Of a stretch of 64,000 nt of DNA, positions 48,701-58,400 are shown piece by piece. Positions within the stretch are counted from its first letter, which is position 1. The number at the start of each line of letters is the position of its first letter. The stretch is from Mycolicibacterium stellerae. Its GTDB lineage: Bacteria; Actinomycetota; Actinomycetes; Mycobacteriales; Mycobacteriaceae. Below the pieces are notes generated by a model. The model was not told the DNA's origin and made no database searches. It saw nothing but the letters and a program-made list of their open reading frames with translations. Location of the stretch: assembly GCF_003719305.1 (NCBI RefSeq), contig NZ_RARC01000010.1, positions 62,001 through 126,000 on the forward strand, in the 5' to 3' direction. The translations under genes were made by a program, and so were the position numbers.

Positions 48701-49487
48701 ATGGCGCAAACACCCACGGCGCCACCGCACTCCAGCCGAGCCCGTGCAGCAGCGCATCGAGGCTGCCCGCGTCGCGGGCGGTGTCGAGCGGGTCGAGCAC
48801 AGTCTGCGACCACCACCCCGCGACGAGGTAGGTGGCGCCGTCGCCCGCCAGACCCTGGGGGGCCACCTGCGCGAGGTCGTCGAGCGGGTCGTGGAAGCCG
48901 AATCGGTTGAGCACCGAGTCGTAGGTAGCCGACCATGTCGCGGCGCCGCCGGCCGTCCCGGTGAGCTGGTCGGCGGGCACGGCGGCGCCTGCCACCGGCG
49001 CGCCGGGCGAGCTGTCCGGCCACGTCGCCAGGTCGACGCGCGCCGCCCGGTCGGCTTCGAGCACCCAGCCCCGCACATGGACGGTCTCGGAGTCCGGCAG
49101 CGCCAGCAGACGCAGCACCACCCAGCGGTCGGGCAGCGCGGGCAGTGCCAGGCGGTTGCGGTCGGTGCCCTCGGCGAGTCGTCCGCGCAGCAGCGCGTCG
49201 GGCATCGCCCAGTGCAGGTGGACGCCGGGCGCCCTGCGTGCTCCCGCGTCGAACGGCGGCGGGAAGCCGGGCCCTTCTCCGCTGGGATCGTTGAGTGCCG
49301 ACGGCAGCGTGACCATCGGTTCGCTGTCTTGGGTGACGACGAGCGCCTGCACGTCGACAGGCACGAGAAGGCGGACGTCGCGGACCAGACGGTCGTCCCA
49401 TGTTGCGACGGTGGCCGCGTCGACGTCGAGCATCGTGACGGCTGTCCAGCGCGAGTCGAAGACAAGCTTGGCGTCGATCGGGCTCAT
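45708..49487 (-). CDS. Very large hypothetical protein, 1259 aa
   Basis: 1259 residues of unrecognised sequence, Asp/Ala/Pro-rich, without signal peptide, membrane helices or a catalytic motif I can name. Recognisable phrases such as GVHLHWAMPDALLRGRL (about 88-104), FHFPLDPLVAVQGGGRSLRHGGDGRF (about 515-540) and a C-terminal HDYVLAEDTLRLHYGQRLDLMLLMHPGG may help a profile search. Fifth in the operon, with ATGA overlaps at both ends, so it is probably made in fixed ratio with its neighbours. A structural or scaffold part of a multi-protein assembly is a guess only. Confidence 0.75.
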   Translation of the reverse strand: MSPIDAKLVFDSRWTAVTMLDVDAATVATWDDRLVRDVRLLVPVDVQALVVTQDSEPMVTLPSALNDPSGEGPGFPPPFDAGARRAPGVHLHWAMPDALLRGRLAEGTDRNRLALPALPDRWVVLRLLALPDSETVHVRGWVLEADRAARVDLATWPDSSPGAPVAGAAVPADQLTGTAGGAATWSATYDSVLNRFGFHDPLDDLAQVAPQGLAGDGATYLVAGWWSQTVLDPLDTARDAGSLDALLHGLGWSAVAPWVFAPSDQRIRDTRAKLRLSVNLPSATIFATNRMPTPIPRVAEHAVSPLAEAVQTELVRAGDSVLTAKPWWPHATLLHGSVYGVPVETGPDDGPDNRPAPDDVRMALGFSDDDVLAALTGPALGPADDDGRRATERLLAAFTSHTLRDLTQPNGVAAAEDHEHSIAFGSYPGGNRGDDRLVTGRSGAALKLGRGARQAARRAATGSVFTVPSVRLSQLFVDRHALITSVGVRDAVSDADGASDPPVDTEPRTVPRPAPVFHFPLDPLVAVQGGGRSLRHGGDGRFSPDGLLWCRWPHQMIRQLKGVVRGSDVLPTLGNGSLPPEVLGLAQEAVLHSPYTRRWLADRGSKRTGLRANAVAARLDAEAVLRFGSTATYDAATSVFVEEADAIVDRHDIADQLWRHSLFIGVDPSPVGVTAWSQPWTPTWLEWEATAEVAVTLDDWQLDAADYEPVDGAAPATRTRTFVGRTLLTAGAADTLASAVRDFLAAEDAMEKSTGGMGEVPDDVESGLAAVAAAVENLDVLTAALDGIRMQLLGVGPQVSADGLMRERDGGGSLVPPAPIGAPLPLASGTIRVEKARLLDIYGRTLDVPAAPTAETATRVGAGEPGLMRIRPRLPRPARWMFRLVEAGGADDPLEARVDQVDPSGTVNPVAGFVLPDHLDESLEVFDAAGAPVGELFHEAVGNRVVWEMAPGRPGPPDSGPLFGLTGGALRMGRFATGLLAADVAARAAGQPAESALTAALRAIDTTLWTVDTFAALGSEHIAGLVGRPLALVRARLWLDLRPETDLDLSDPQRAAERTAAERALAAEAFAVRLGELTRTDDGLIGFFVGDDFTRLHVVDKVVAALAAPAGPEPYAGDAPVPIDHDYVLAEDTLRLHYGQRLDLMLLMHPGGQVNLTSGVLPRKALALAREWVAPGLARLSPSLRTGPVLLDTDQVRLPKPSAFGTDQVFTRRSSPGTWQDDPILAATQAALLPDEPAHVQDGYIRVGPGQAPTSEPGQ

Positions 49488-50485
49488 TGGATCACGTCCC
49501 TGAAGCGGTCCTCGAGCTCACCGAAGGCCAGCCGCGGACGGAACACGTCGGCCAGCGCATGCCCGGGCTCGTTGGCCGGATCACCGAACACCTGCCGGTA
49601 CGGGAAGCGAAGCATCTCCAGCGCGAATTCGTTGGCGTCCACAGACATTCCGGTGTTGCCACCGACGTGCGTGGCCGGTTTGGCGGCGATGCGGTTGCGC
49701 AGCTTGCGCAGATGGATCACGCCTGCGCTTCCCCTGCGGAACGGCACATCGACGGACTGATTGGGCAGGTCGTCGCCGGTGGCCGCATCGCGCAGCGGCA
49801 CCGTGCGCCGAGTCGACAGCGGTTCGGCCGGTGGGCGCAGCGCGCCGAATTGTATTCCCTGCCTTGGTTCTTCGACGTGCACAACGGCGGGGACACCGTC
49901 GAAGAGGACAAGCAGCACAGCAGGCGCGAGCCGCTCCATGCGGAGGACCTTGAGCCGGTCGGGGTCCGACTCGGGGAGGATGTCGTCGTCGGCCTGGCGG
50001 TCGACGGCGTAGCCGCGCACGTGCAGTCCCGGCCAGCCCGACACCAGCTTGGAGCGCAGCAGGAAGCCGCTGACCGCGCCGCCGGCTGCGGACAGCCGCG
50101 CCTCGTCCTTGGGCATGCGGATGGTGCGCTCGGCCTCGTCGACCTCATCACGGATCACCTCACGAAGGGCTTCCAGTTGGGCACGTTCGGCGGTGGTGAA
50201 GGTGCCGATGCTCAACACGCCTGCGATCAGGGCGTCGGTCCAGTTGCGGTCGATGTAGAAGAAGCGGACCGACTCGCGCGGTAGCAGCGACGCGTCGGCG
50301 ACGAGGTAGTTGAACGGCACGCTGTGCAGCAGCCGAAGCTCGGCCAGTGCCCGGCGAATGGCGCCGGGCACCACGTGGGCGCCGTCGTCCGGGTCGTCTT
50401 CGGTGAGTCCGGCGATCGCACCGGCGATGGCAGCGGAGAACTGCAGCTGCACCGCCTCGGCGGCGCTGATGGCCGTGAGCTTCAT
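49484..50485 (-). CDS. Hypothetical protein of the giant operon, 333 aa
   Basis: 333 residues beginning MKLTAISAAEAVQLQFSAAI, soluble, with a mid-protein segment of the form RLKVLRMERLAPAVLLVLFDGVPAVVHVEEP and a C-terminal ANEFALEMLRFPYRQVFGD. No recognised domain. ATG at 50485 overlaps the upstream stop and its own stop overlaps the 1259-residue gene start. Smallest of the four central products; could be an adaptor between the larger ones. Confidence 0.72.
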   Translation of the reverse strand: MKLTAISAAEAVQLQFSAAIAGAIAGLTEDDPDDGAHVVPGAIRRALAELRLLHSVPFNYLVADASLLPRESVRFFYIDRNWTDALIAGVLSIGTFTTAERAQLEALREVIRDEVDEAERTIRMPKDEARLSAAGGAVSGFLLRSKLVSGWPGLHVRGYAVDRQADDDILPESDPDRLKVLRMERLAPAVLLVLFDGVPAVVHVEEPRQGIQFGALRPPAEPLSTRRTVPLRDAATGDDLPNQSVDVPFRRGSAGVIHLRKLRNRIAAKPATHVGGNTGMSVDANEFALEMLRFPYRQVFGDPANEPGHALADVFRPRLAFGELEDRFRDVIQ

Positions 50486-52491
50486 CTGTTGCCTCCGGTG
50501 TCGAGTCGGTCGAGCAATTCGTCGAGCGCGTCACGCCCGGCCCGTCTTGCGCCCCCTGCGAGCCCGACGACGGGTGTCGGCGCGGCGGCCTGCGCCACGC
50601 GCTCGATCTCGGCGTCGAGGGCGGCGCGCAGCCCGGCGGTGGTGGCCGGGTCGAGCGGACCGTCGGGCCGGGCCAAGGGCACATCGGTCTGAGCCAGCGC
50701 CGCGGCCATGCCGATCTGCCTCGCGGACTTCCTCAGCTCGGTGAGGTTGAGGTTCAGGCCCGCGGCCACAACTCGTTCGAGGGGGCCGTCGATTCCGATG
50801 GGCCGCCCCGCGTCGGCCAGCGGGCGCCTAGGCCCGACGACCGCGCGGGTGTCTTCGGCGGTCTGGCTCAACAGCGCAAGTCCGACGAGGCGCCCAAAGC
50901 GCTGATCCAGCCGGTCGCCACCGACCGGGCTGCCGGTCGGGCCGGTCACATCGTCGGCCAACTTGTTCAGCCGCGCCGCCCCGAATTGCTCGGACCGCCA
51001 TGCCAGTAGGGCGCGCACAAGCGCGGGTTGCGACAGCCCGAGGAGTCGGCCGATCTCGAAAGCGGCGGCCAGGCTGACGTCCTCGCGGCCGTCGGGCGTC
51101 AATACCCGAAGTTGGTCACTGACCGCGGGCAGCGGGCTGTCGGCGGGGTCACGGTCGGTCGGAAGCGGGCCGAAGGGCCCTCGGTACCACGCCGTCGTGG
51201 TGTCGCCCCGCCGGGTGGTTTGCGGCAGCGCGACGTGGCCCGTCTCGGTCACCTCCGGAGGCGCGGGACGTGGCGGGTCGTCTGGGCGGGGCGCGTTCGG
51301 GTGTTCCACCTTGCGGTCCGGGTCGCCGTCGGGATCCACGCCGTACACCGACCCGTACTGGGTGCCGAGCAGCCCGACATCGAGCGCCTGGGCCAGCGAG
51401 CGGAAGTCGCCGTCGTTGGTGGCGGTGAAGCTCCAGTGGGCAAGCACGGGGAATCGGTAGACCGGTTCGAGGAAGAACTCGTGGAACGGCACTGTCCATG
51501 GAGCTGCCATGTCGCGGCGCACGGTGGCGGCCGCGTCCTGGTTGACCGCTGATGGCGAAGCCGTCTCGGCCTTGAAGTTGGCCCACTGGGCCGCGGTACC
51601 GAGCGGGGGCTTGGCCTGCTCGGCGATCGGCAGCGCGAGCGGCGGGGGGTCGTCGTCGGCTGTTGCGTCGACGAGATGGCCGGTGCCCATCACGACGTGG
51701 TCGGTGCTCTGCGCGGCAGCGGCCGCGAACCGGACATCCTGAACCGCACCGAAGTTGTCGATGCGGTCCTGGGTGGCGAGTTCGGCGTCGGTTGGCAGCA
51801 CATCGATCTGACCCTCGAGGTTTACCACGCAGGCGATGTATCTGACTGGGGCAGAATATGTTTCGCCGGTGTCGGGATCGGTGCGCGGGGTGGCCAGCGG
51901 CAGCCGGTTGGCCAGTACGACGGCCAGCCAGCCGTCGTCGTCACCGCTTGCCAGTTCGGTGTCGCGGATGTCGACCTCGCGCACGTGCACCAACAGCGGG
52001 AGGTCCTCGACCGTCGGGAACACCTTGTTGACGACGGTCTCGGTCACCGTGAGGCACATCGCCGTCGGAGTGTCGGCGTCTTGCGGATCGGGCAGCGTCG
52101 TGCCCGGTGTGACGCACTGGCCGAACGGCAACGGGTCGGTTGACAGCGTGCCCTCGCCCTGGGCCAGCACGACGAGCGCGAGCCACGGCCGCGGCGGATC
52201 ATTGGCCTGCCGCGCCGGCCCGCCGGGGTCGCGCTCCCATGGCAGCGTGCGTCGCTTGAGGACGATCTGGGGCAGACGGCTGCCGAAGTCGCCCTCGGCC
52301 ATCGCGGGTGGGAACGTCGACAGAATCTGGTCGGGCGGCATGGTGTAACGCGGCGAGCTGACGACGAGTTCGGCGACGTGTTCCTCAACGGGCAGTTCAG
52401 GTATGGGGATTGCACCGTGCAGCTGGTAGCGGCCCGCGGTCACCGGCGGTGCCACGAAGCTGTGCAGCACAAACGTCCCGCGCTGGATCAT
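50482..52491 (-). CDS. Large hypothetical protein of the giant operon, 669 aa
   Basis: 669 residues starting MIQRGTFVLHSFVAPPVTAG; the ATG at 52491 overlaps the giant gene's stop (ATGA), which is why longer in-frame starts are rejected. The N-terminal third looks beta-rich, a middle segment reads FPVLAHWSFTATNDGDFRSL, and the C-terminal third is helical (LLGLSQPALVRALLAWRSEQ, then Ala/Arg-rich helices). No domain recognised, no export signal. Part of the same coupled operon; role unknown. Confidence 0.74.
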   Translation of the reverse strand: MIQRGTFVLHSFVAPPVTAGRYQLHGAIPIPELPVEEHVAELVVSSPRYTMPPDQILSTFPPAMAEGDFGSRLPQIVLKRRTLPWERDPGGPARQANDPPRPWLALVVLAQGEGTLSTDPLPFGQCVTPGTTLPDPQDADTPTAMCLTVTETVVNKVFPTVEDLPLLVHVREVDIRDTELASGDDDGWLAVVLANRLPLATPRTDPDTGETYSAPVRYIACVVNLEGQIDVLPTDAELATQDRIDNFGAVQDVRFAAAAAQSTDHVVMGTGHLVDATADDDPPPLALPIAEQAKPPLGTAAQWANFKAETASPSAVNQDAAATVRRDMAAPWTVPFHEFFLEPVYRFPVLAHWSFTATNDGDFRSLAQALDVGLLGTQYGSVYGVDPDGDPDRKVEHPNAPRPDDPPRPAPPEVTETGHVALPQTTRRGDTTTAWYRGPFGPLPTDRDPADSPLPAVSDQLRVLTPDGREDVSLAAAFEIGRLLGLSQPALVRALLAWRSEQFGAARLNKLADDVTGPTGSPVGGDRLDQRFGRLVGLALLSQTAEDTRAVVGPRRPLADAGRPIGIDGPLERVVAAGLNLNLTELRKSARQIGMAAALAQTDVPLARPDGPLDPATTAGLRAALDAEIERVAQAAAPTPVVGLAGGARRAGRDALDELLDRLDTGGNR

Positions 52492-55400
52492 GGCTGTGCC
52501 TTCCTTGCCCGCCTGATACGGCGCACGGGCCTCGCGTCCGGCACCGGGGTCCACCCCAGCTCCACCTCGCCGCGACCGCCCGAGGCGGCGCCAAGAACTG
52601 CGTCGAAGCCACGAGTCGCCAAGTCCGACAGCGCATCCGCCGCGTCGCCGTTCGCACCGACCACCCCGGCCAACGCCCAGCCCACGCCGCTGGCGATTGT
52701 CACCGTGATAGGCCGAGGTTCGGCCCGCCCCCCGCCATCGGACACGACGCGGTACGCCATCATGGCCCGGTTTCCGAGTGCCAGCGTCACTGGCGGGACG
52801 GCTGCACCGCCGGAGGTAGCCTGCCGGGCGCCGTCGAGTCCGACGATGAGCCGCCGGCCCGCGTCGGCCGCCGGGTCGTCGAGCACCACGATCACGACGT
52901 CGACGGGTGCGGCGAACCGGGTCGAGACGGTGGCCGTGCCGTCGACGAGCTCAGCCGCCTCGACGTAGCCGGCGCGGAACAGCTGAGGCTTGCGCACCAG
53001 CGGTGCCGCCTCGACTTGTACGATCGCGCCAATTCCGAGGCCAACGCCGAATCCCGTGTAGGACAACGTCATTCCGGCGTGCCAACCGGTCATCGACGGG
53101 AGTGGGACGTGCTCGCCCAGCGCCGCGACGACCAGTCGCTCGGTGCCGCGCGGGATCGTCAGGCTGCCACCGCCGGGAGCAGTGGTCTCGTCCGACAGCA
53201 CGAGGCCGCCGTGTGACAGTGCCACCACCCGCGTCGAGCATCCCTTCCATGTGAAGGTCGGGCGCTCGGCCGCCTCGTCCACATCGCGGCCCGCGTTGGG
53301 AAGCGCCAGCACCGCCACCTCGCCGGCCCGCAGCGTCGACACTCCGCTGGGTGCGGCGCGCGGCCCGAAACGAGGGCGCCGGGCCTCGCCGTCGGGAGTG
53401 CCGGCCAGCCCCGCGGTGAGCGCTTCGAGTCGGTCGCGGCCGGCCCCGCCGCGTTGTGCAACGCGAGCCGCGGGCGTCCGGGCAAGGCGGGTGACAGCGG
53501 GCGCGTCGACGGGTGCGATCGATGTCCTCGTCGCTACCCCGGCGCCGCCGATCACCAGGCGTGCCGCGGCGGGAACGTTGCGCAACCCGGCCAGTGTCGG
53601 CGGTGCCGCGCGCCTCACCCGCGGCAGGTCGGATACCGTCGTCGCGCCGCCTGCCAGCGCTCCCTCCAGCGCGGTCCCGGCACCGAGGACGGCCAGTGCG
53701 ACGGGCGGCAACACCGTGGCGTCCACCGCAGGCGGTATTACCGGGGTGGCGACATCGGGCACGAGGTTGTCATCGATCGCCGCAAGGCGGTCGCTGAGCG
53801 ACCCAAGGCGGGGAGGCACACCCCTGCGCTCGTTCTGCCACGACACCAGTTCGATCGGTGAGGCTCCCCCATCGGCGCGCCACGAGTTGGCCAACGCCCG
53901 CACGTCGGCAGCGCCGGACACCGCATCGTCGACCAGTGTCACCACGCGGGCGGCCTTGTCGAGTTCCTCCGTGCGGGTGGCGCCCGAGTTGCGCAGGAAC
54001 GGCAGCGGTCTGCGGGGCCCCGACGGGTCCAGGCGGTTGAATGCGATGGGAGGGCCGCCACCGGAGTCGACCGCGCGAGACACCACCTGCAACTGGTTGA
54101 GTGCGCCGACGACCTCGCCGGACGGAACCCGTGGAGCGGCCGGGTCCTGCGGCGGCCCCCACACGCCGAGCGGGAAGGCGCCGAAGGGAAGCCGTTTTGC
54201 CGCCCCGAACGGCCACGGCTGCGGTGCGCCGCCTCTCGTCCAGCGCAGCGTGAAGGTGGGGTCGATTGCGGCTGTGCCCATCGGGCCGATGCCCAGCAGC
54301 CGGGTCGGCGCGACGGGCGTCCGCGCACCTGTGGTGTCGACTCCCGTCGTGGGAACGGTCGAGGTCAGCGTCATCACGAACTCCGCCGTCACCACGAACG
54401 GTCGGCCCTGACTGCCATCGGGCGTCTGCGGTGCCGGACCTCCCGATGTGCGCGGCCGCACCGCACCGCTGGTCACGATAGACGAAACAGCCTGCGCTAC
54501 ACCGGCGCTCGCCTCATCGAGGTATTTGGCGATGAACTCCCGTGGACGCAGCCGCACGGTCGCGTGGTTGGCTGTCGACCCGAACGGCACGGTGACCGTG
54601 CACGGGCCGACGTCGATCTTGGCGCGGCCGTGGAAGTCGGGCCCCTCCACTTCGATGGAGGCGCCGCGGGAGATGGAGATGGTGATGTCGCCGAACCACG
54701 TGTCGATGGTGACGCCGGCCGCGATGCGCGCGTATGCCTTCACCTTGTAGTGGAACGGGTCGTAGAAGACGATGCCGTGTGCGCCGAACGTCAACCGGGC
54801 CCATGCCCAGCCAAAGTCGGCCGACACCTTCACGTCGACCCCGGCCATCACGGCTTCGGAGGTCAGCGCGAAATAGGCGCCGCCCTTGATGACGATTGCC
54901 GAGCCGATCGACCACTGAAGGCCAAGGCGCGGCACCTGCGGGTAGCCGTCACGGTGGAAGTCGGGGTGGAAGCCGCCGATGGTCAGCACGACTTCGCCCC
55001 TGTGCGGTCCACCGAACCACACCACGAACGCAAACCCGCCGGTGAGCCGGACGTCTTCGTACAGCAGCCAGGAGTTGTCGGTCAGCTGGCCCTGCACCCA
55101 GATGACGCCCTCCTTGGAGGAGATACGCACGACCAGCGCGAGCTCGATGCTGACGAGCGCTGCCTGCGGCCTTGGCAGCGCCATGCGGGCGAGACCCAGC
55201 ATCGTGATGTCGAAGCCGTCGCCGAATTGCATTGCCACTACTGCGATTCCGTCAACTAGGGCAAAGCTGGTGAAGCTCAGTCCTGCGGCGAACCAGAATG
55301 TGCCCGGTTGCGCGGGGAAGTAGTTGCCGAGGGCCCGCAGTTCGGCCATCGGGTCCGGGGCGGGGGTGGCGCTGACGTCGAGCGCCTTGATGAGCGGGTA

Positions 55401-58400
55401 GTCGGCGAACTGGGACAGGTCGGTGGGCACCCGCAACTCGCGGTTGATACCGAAGCCGCCGCCGATGCCCGTGACGAAGAAGGCGGGCACGCCGCCGATC
55501 GGCCCGACGACGGCGCCCACCGCGAAGAACGACACGACACCCGCCGTCTTGCCGTAGCCGCCGTAGACGGTGAGCCCGTAGACGCCGAAGCGACCGAGCA
55601 ACATGCCGAGGTATTCGATGGCATCGCCGCTGCCCGATTTGAGAAGACCGCCCGAGATCGACAGCGGGCCAAGATCTGCCGACACGGCGAGGCCTGCGAG
55701 GTCGACTTCCCAGTTCTTCGGTTCGAACGCGCTGCCTTTGGCGACGAAGTAGGTGATGGACAGGTCGTCGACGGCGGCGTTGAGCCCGAACAGAGACACC
55801 CGCGCATCGAGAAGTAGTGACACCGCCTCGAGGTGGCGCTGCGGCATCTTGACGCCGAAGCCGATCTGCTCGACGTACAGCGGCCCGAAGCCCTTCTGGA
55901 TGACGACCCACCACGGGCCGTCGCCTGCCCCGGCCCGCAACGTCACCTCGAGGTCTTGGCCATCGTGCTTCTGTACGGCAAGCGCAGGGGAGAAGGCCGG
56001 CTTCGGCGGCTTACCCGCCGAGGCGCTGTCGGCGAGAATGCCAGACGCAATCGCATTGCCGCCGTTGGCCGAAGACAGGCCCGCGGCCAGGTTGGCCAGC
56101 TGCAACTGAGCGCCGCCGCTCACGCCCGCGGCGCTGATGTCGGCGAACAGGTGCAGCGCAACGGACTCGACCGTCGCGAAGCTGTCGAGAAGCGGGCCGC
56201 TCTCTCGTCCGATCCGCACGCCCAGCCCCGACACGGTCAGCGTCGGCGTGAACGAGACATCCTGGCCGTTGACCGTGACGAGCCCGAGGGCGATGCCTGC
56301 GACCGGCGGGGCAGGGTCGATCCAGGTGTCGTCGGCCTCCAACCAGATCGTGACATCGCCGTCCACGAGAGGCAGGCGCGAAGTGAGGCCGAGCGTGAGT
56401 TCGCCGACGTCGGCAGGCTTCGCCAATCCGAGCGTGAGCGCGTTGTCGACCGCGACCGACAGGTCGGCTTCGGCCAGGTTGGCGAGCAGGCGTCCGACGC
56501 GATCCACAAGCCCACTGGCAGCGAATAATTCGGCGTCGAAGGTGTCGTCGTCGTGCAGCACGACTCCATGCAGCAGCTCCTTGACGGTGCTCGTGCCGAC
56601 AGCCGTGTCCAAGAGGTTCTGTACCTCGGCCACGGCCAGCGCGATCGATGCGGCCACGGTCGCCGCGAGTTCGGTCAGTGCGGCGGTGACGGCCGCGGGG
56701 TCGATGACCGGTGACGGGCCACCGGTCAGCGCCAGCTGCGTGCCTGCAGGACTTCCGGGCAGCCACTGGGCGACCAGGCTACGGGTGCCGTCGAGATTGA
56801 CACCGGCCTCGACTCGCCTGCCGCCTTGCGGGTTGGCGCCTGCATGCACGGCGACTACGGGCCGCAGCTGCAACGGACCGGCGGCCAACGGCGCAGGGCC
56901 GATCTCCAGCATCACGGCGTCCAGTCCGCCGGGCACCAATGTCACTGCAGCGTGGAGGTTTTCGATCAGCGGCACGTCGTCGGCGGCGGCCTCGATCTCG
57001 ACCGTGAAGGGCGCCGGAGTCCAGCGCACGGTCACCACTCCGACGTCGATGCGCAACGCAGGCCCTTCCGGTGCCACCGCAACGGCCGCGGGCAAGGCTG
57101 CGGTGAGAGCGGCCGCCAGACGGTTCAACTCCGCGTCGACGGTCGTGGACGCCGCGGTGACCAGAGAGGCCGAGGGATTCGCGGCGAATGCCACCAGCTT
57201 GTCGTAGTCGAAGTGGTCGGCCGGATCGCGCAGGCCGAGTGCGTCTCCCGCCACGGCAACCAGCTGTCCCACGTGGCCGGAGAGGTTGTTGCCCCCTTGG
57301 GCGGCGAGCTTGTCGAGTACGAACGGCAACGCGTGGGCGCCGGCCGTCACCGCTTGGTCGGCCAGCGCGCCGAGCCCGCGGCCGTGCGGGTGCAACGCCA
57401 CATCGGCGCCGCTGGCCGGTCGCAGAAAGACGCTCAGCTCATCATCGATCGCGACGTGCACGGCGCGGCGGCCCTTCACGGGGCTGGCCGCTCCAAGGTG
57501 CAGATCGAACGCGGGGTGCGGCTTGGCGCCGGAAACAAAGCGGGCATTGGCTTCGAGGCCGGCCACCAACCGGCCGAGCGGCGTAGCGGCGGGCGCCTGG
57601 AAACCGCTGGTGTCCACCGATGCGTGCAGTTCGAACGCACCGCCGGCCTCCCGCACCGCGACCCGCACGCCGGGCGCGATGTCGAGCCGCCCCGGGTCCC
57701 CGCCGACGCCGAGAAGCGGTTTGACGGCTTCGACCAGAGCGATCAGTCGACCGGGGTCTGTGCCGAGCACATCGGGGTGGCCTAGCCACCCCACCGGATC
57801 GGCCATCAACCCGAGCGGCAGCCGCACCCGCCCGGTTGAGTCGATCAGCCCGACGGCGGCAAGAACGGCGTCGACGATGGGGCGGGCGTCGTCGTCGAGT
57901 TGCCGCAACATGTCCAGCGCCGACTGGGCGAAAAGCGCGGGCGCCAGGCGCAGCACGGTGTCCGCTGCCGTTGCGGCGTCGAAGGTTGGCCACAGCTCCG
58001 TGGCCACCTCCGCGCCGCGGGTGGGTCTGCGGTGAAAGACGACGGCGCGCGGATTGGCGGTGAGCCATACAGCGCCGGAAGGCGATGTGGACGGGTCGGG
58101 GCGGCCGACGCGCAACCACCAGTCCAGGCCGCCCGGCGAGTCGGCCGCGTGTGCGGCCCAACCGATGCCGCCGTTCGCGTCCGGCGCTTCGACCGTCAAC
58201 GCGCGCGCCGCAAGATCGGCCACCGCTGTCACCGTGCCCGTGGCGATCCGCACCTCATTGGGTGGCCCCGATGCGGCGGCGCCAAGCAGAACCCTTGCAC
58301 CGGCGGCTAATTGGTTGCGTCGGGCTTCGATATCGAGCACGGCGGCGAATAGCCCGCCCGGGTCGTGGATGAGTTGCTCGATGGCATCGGCAATGCTCCC

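Noticed and set aside
47094..49760. 888-codon open frame on the plus strand, antisense to the 1259-residue gene
   Set aside because: No ribosome site, no domain, low-complexity basic composition; crosses two coupled minus-strand genes.
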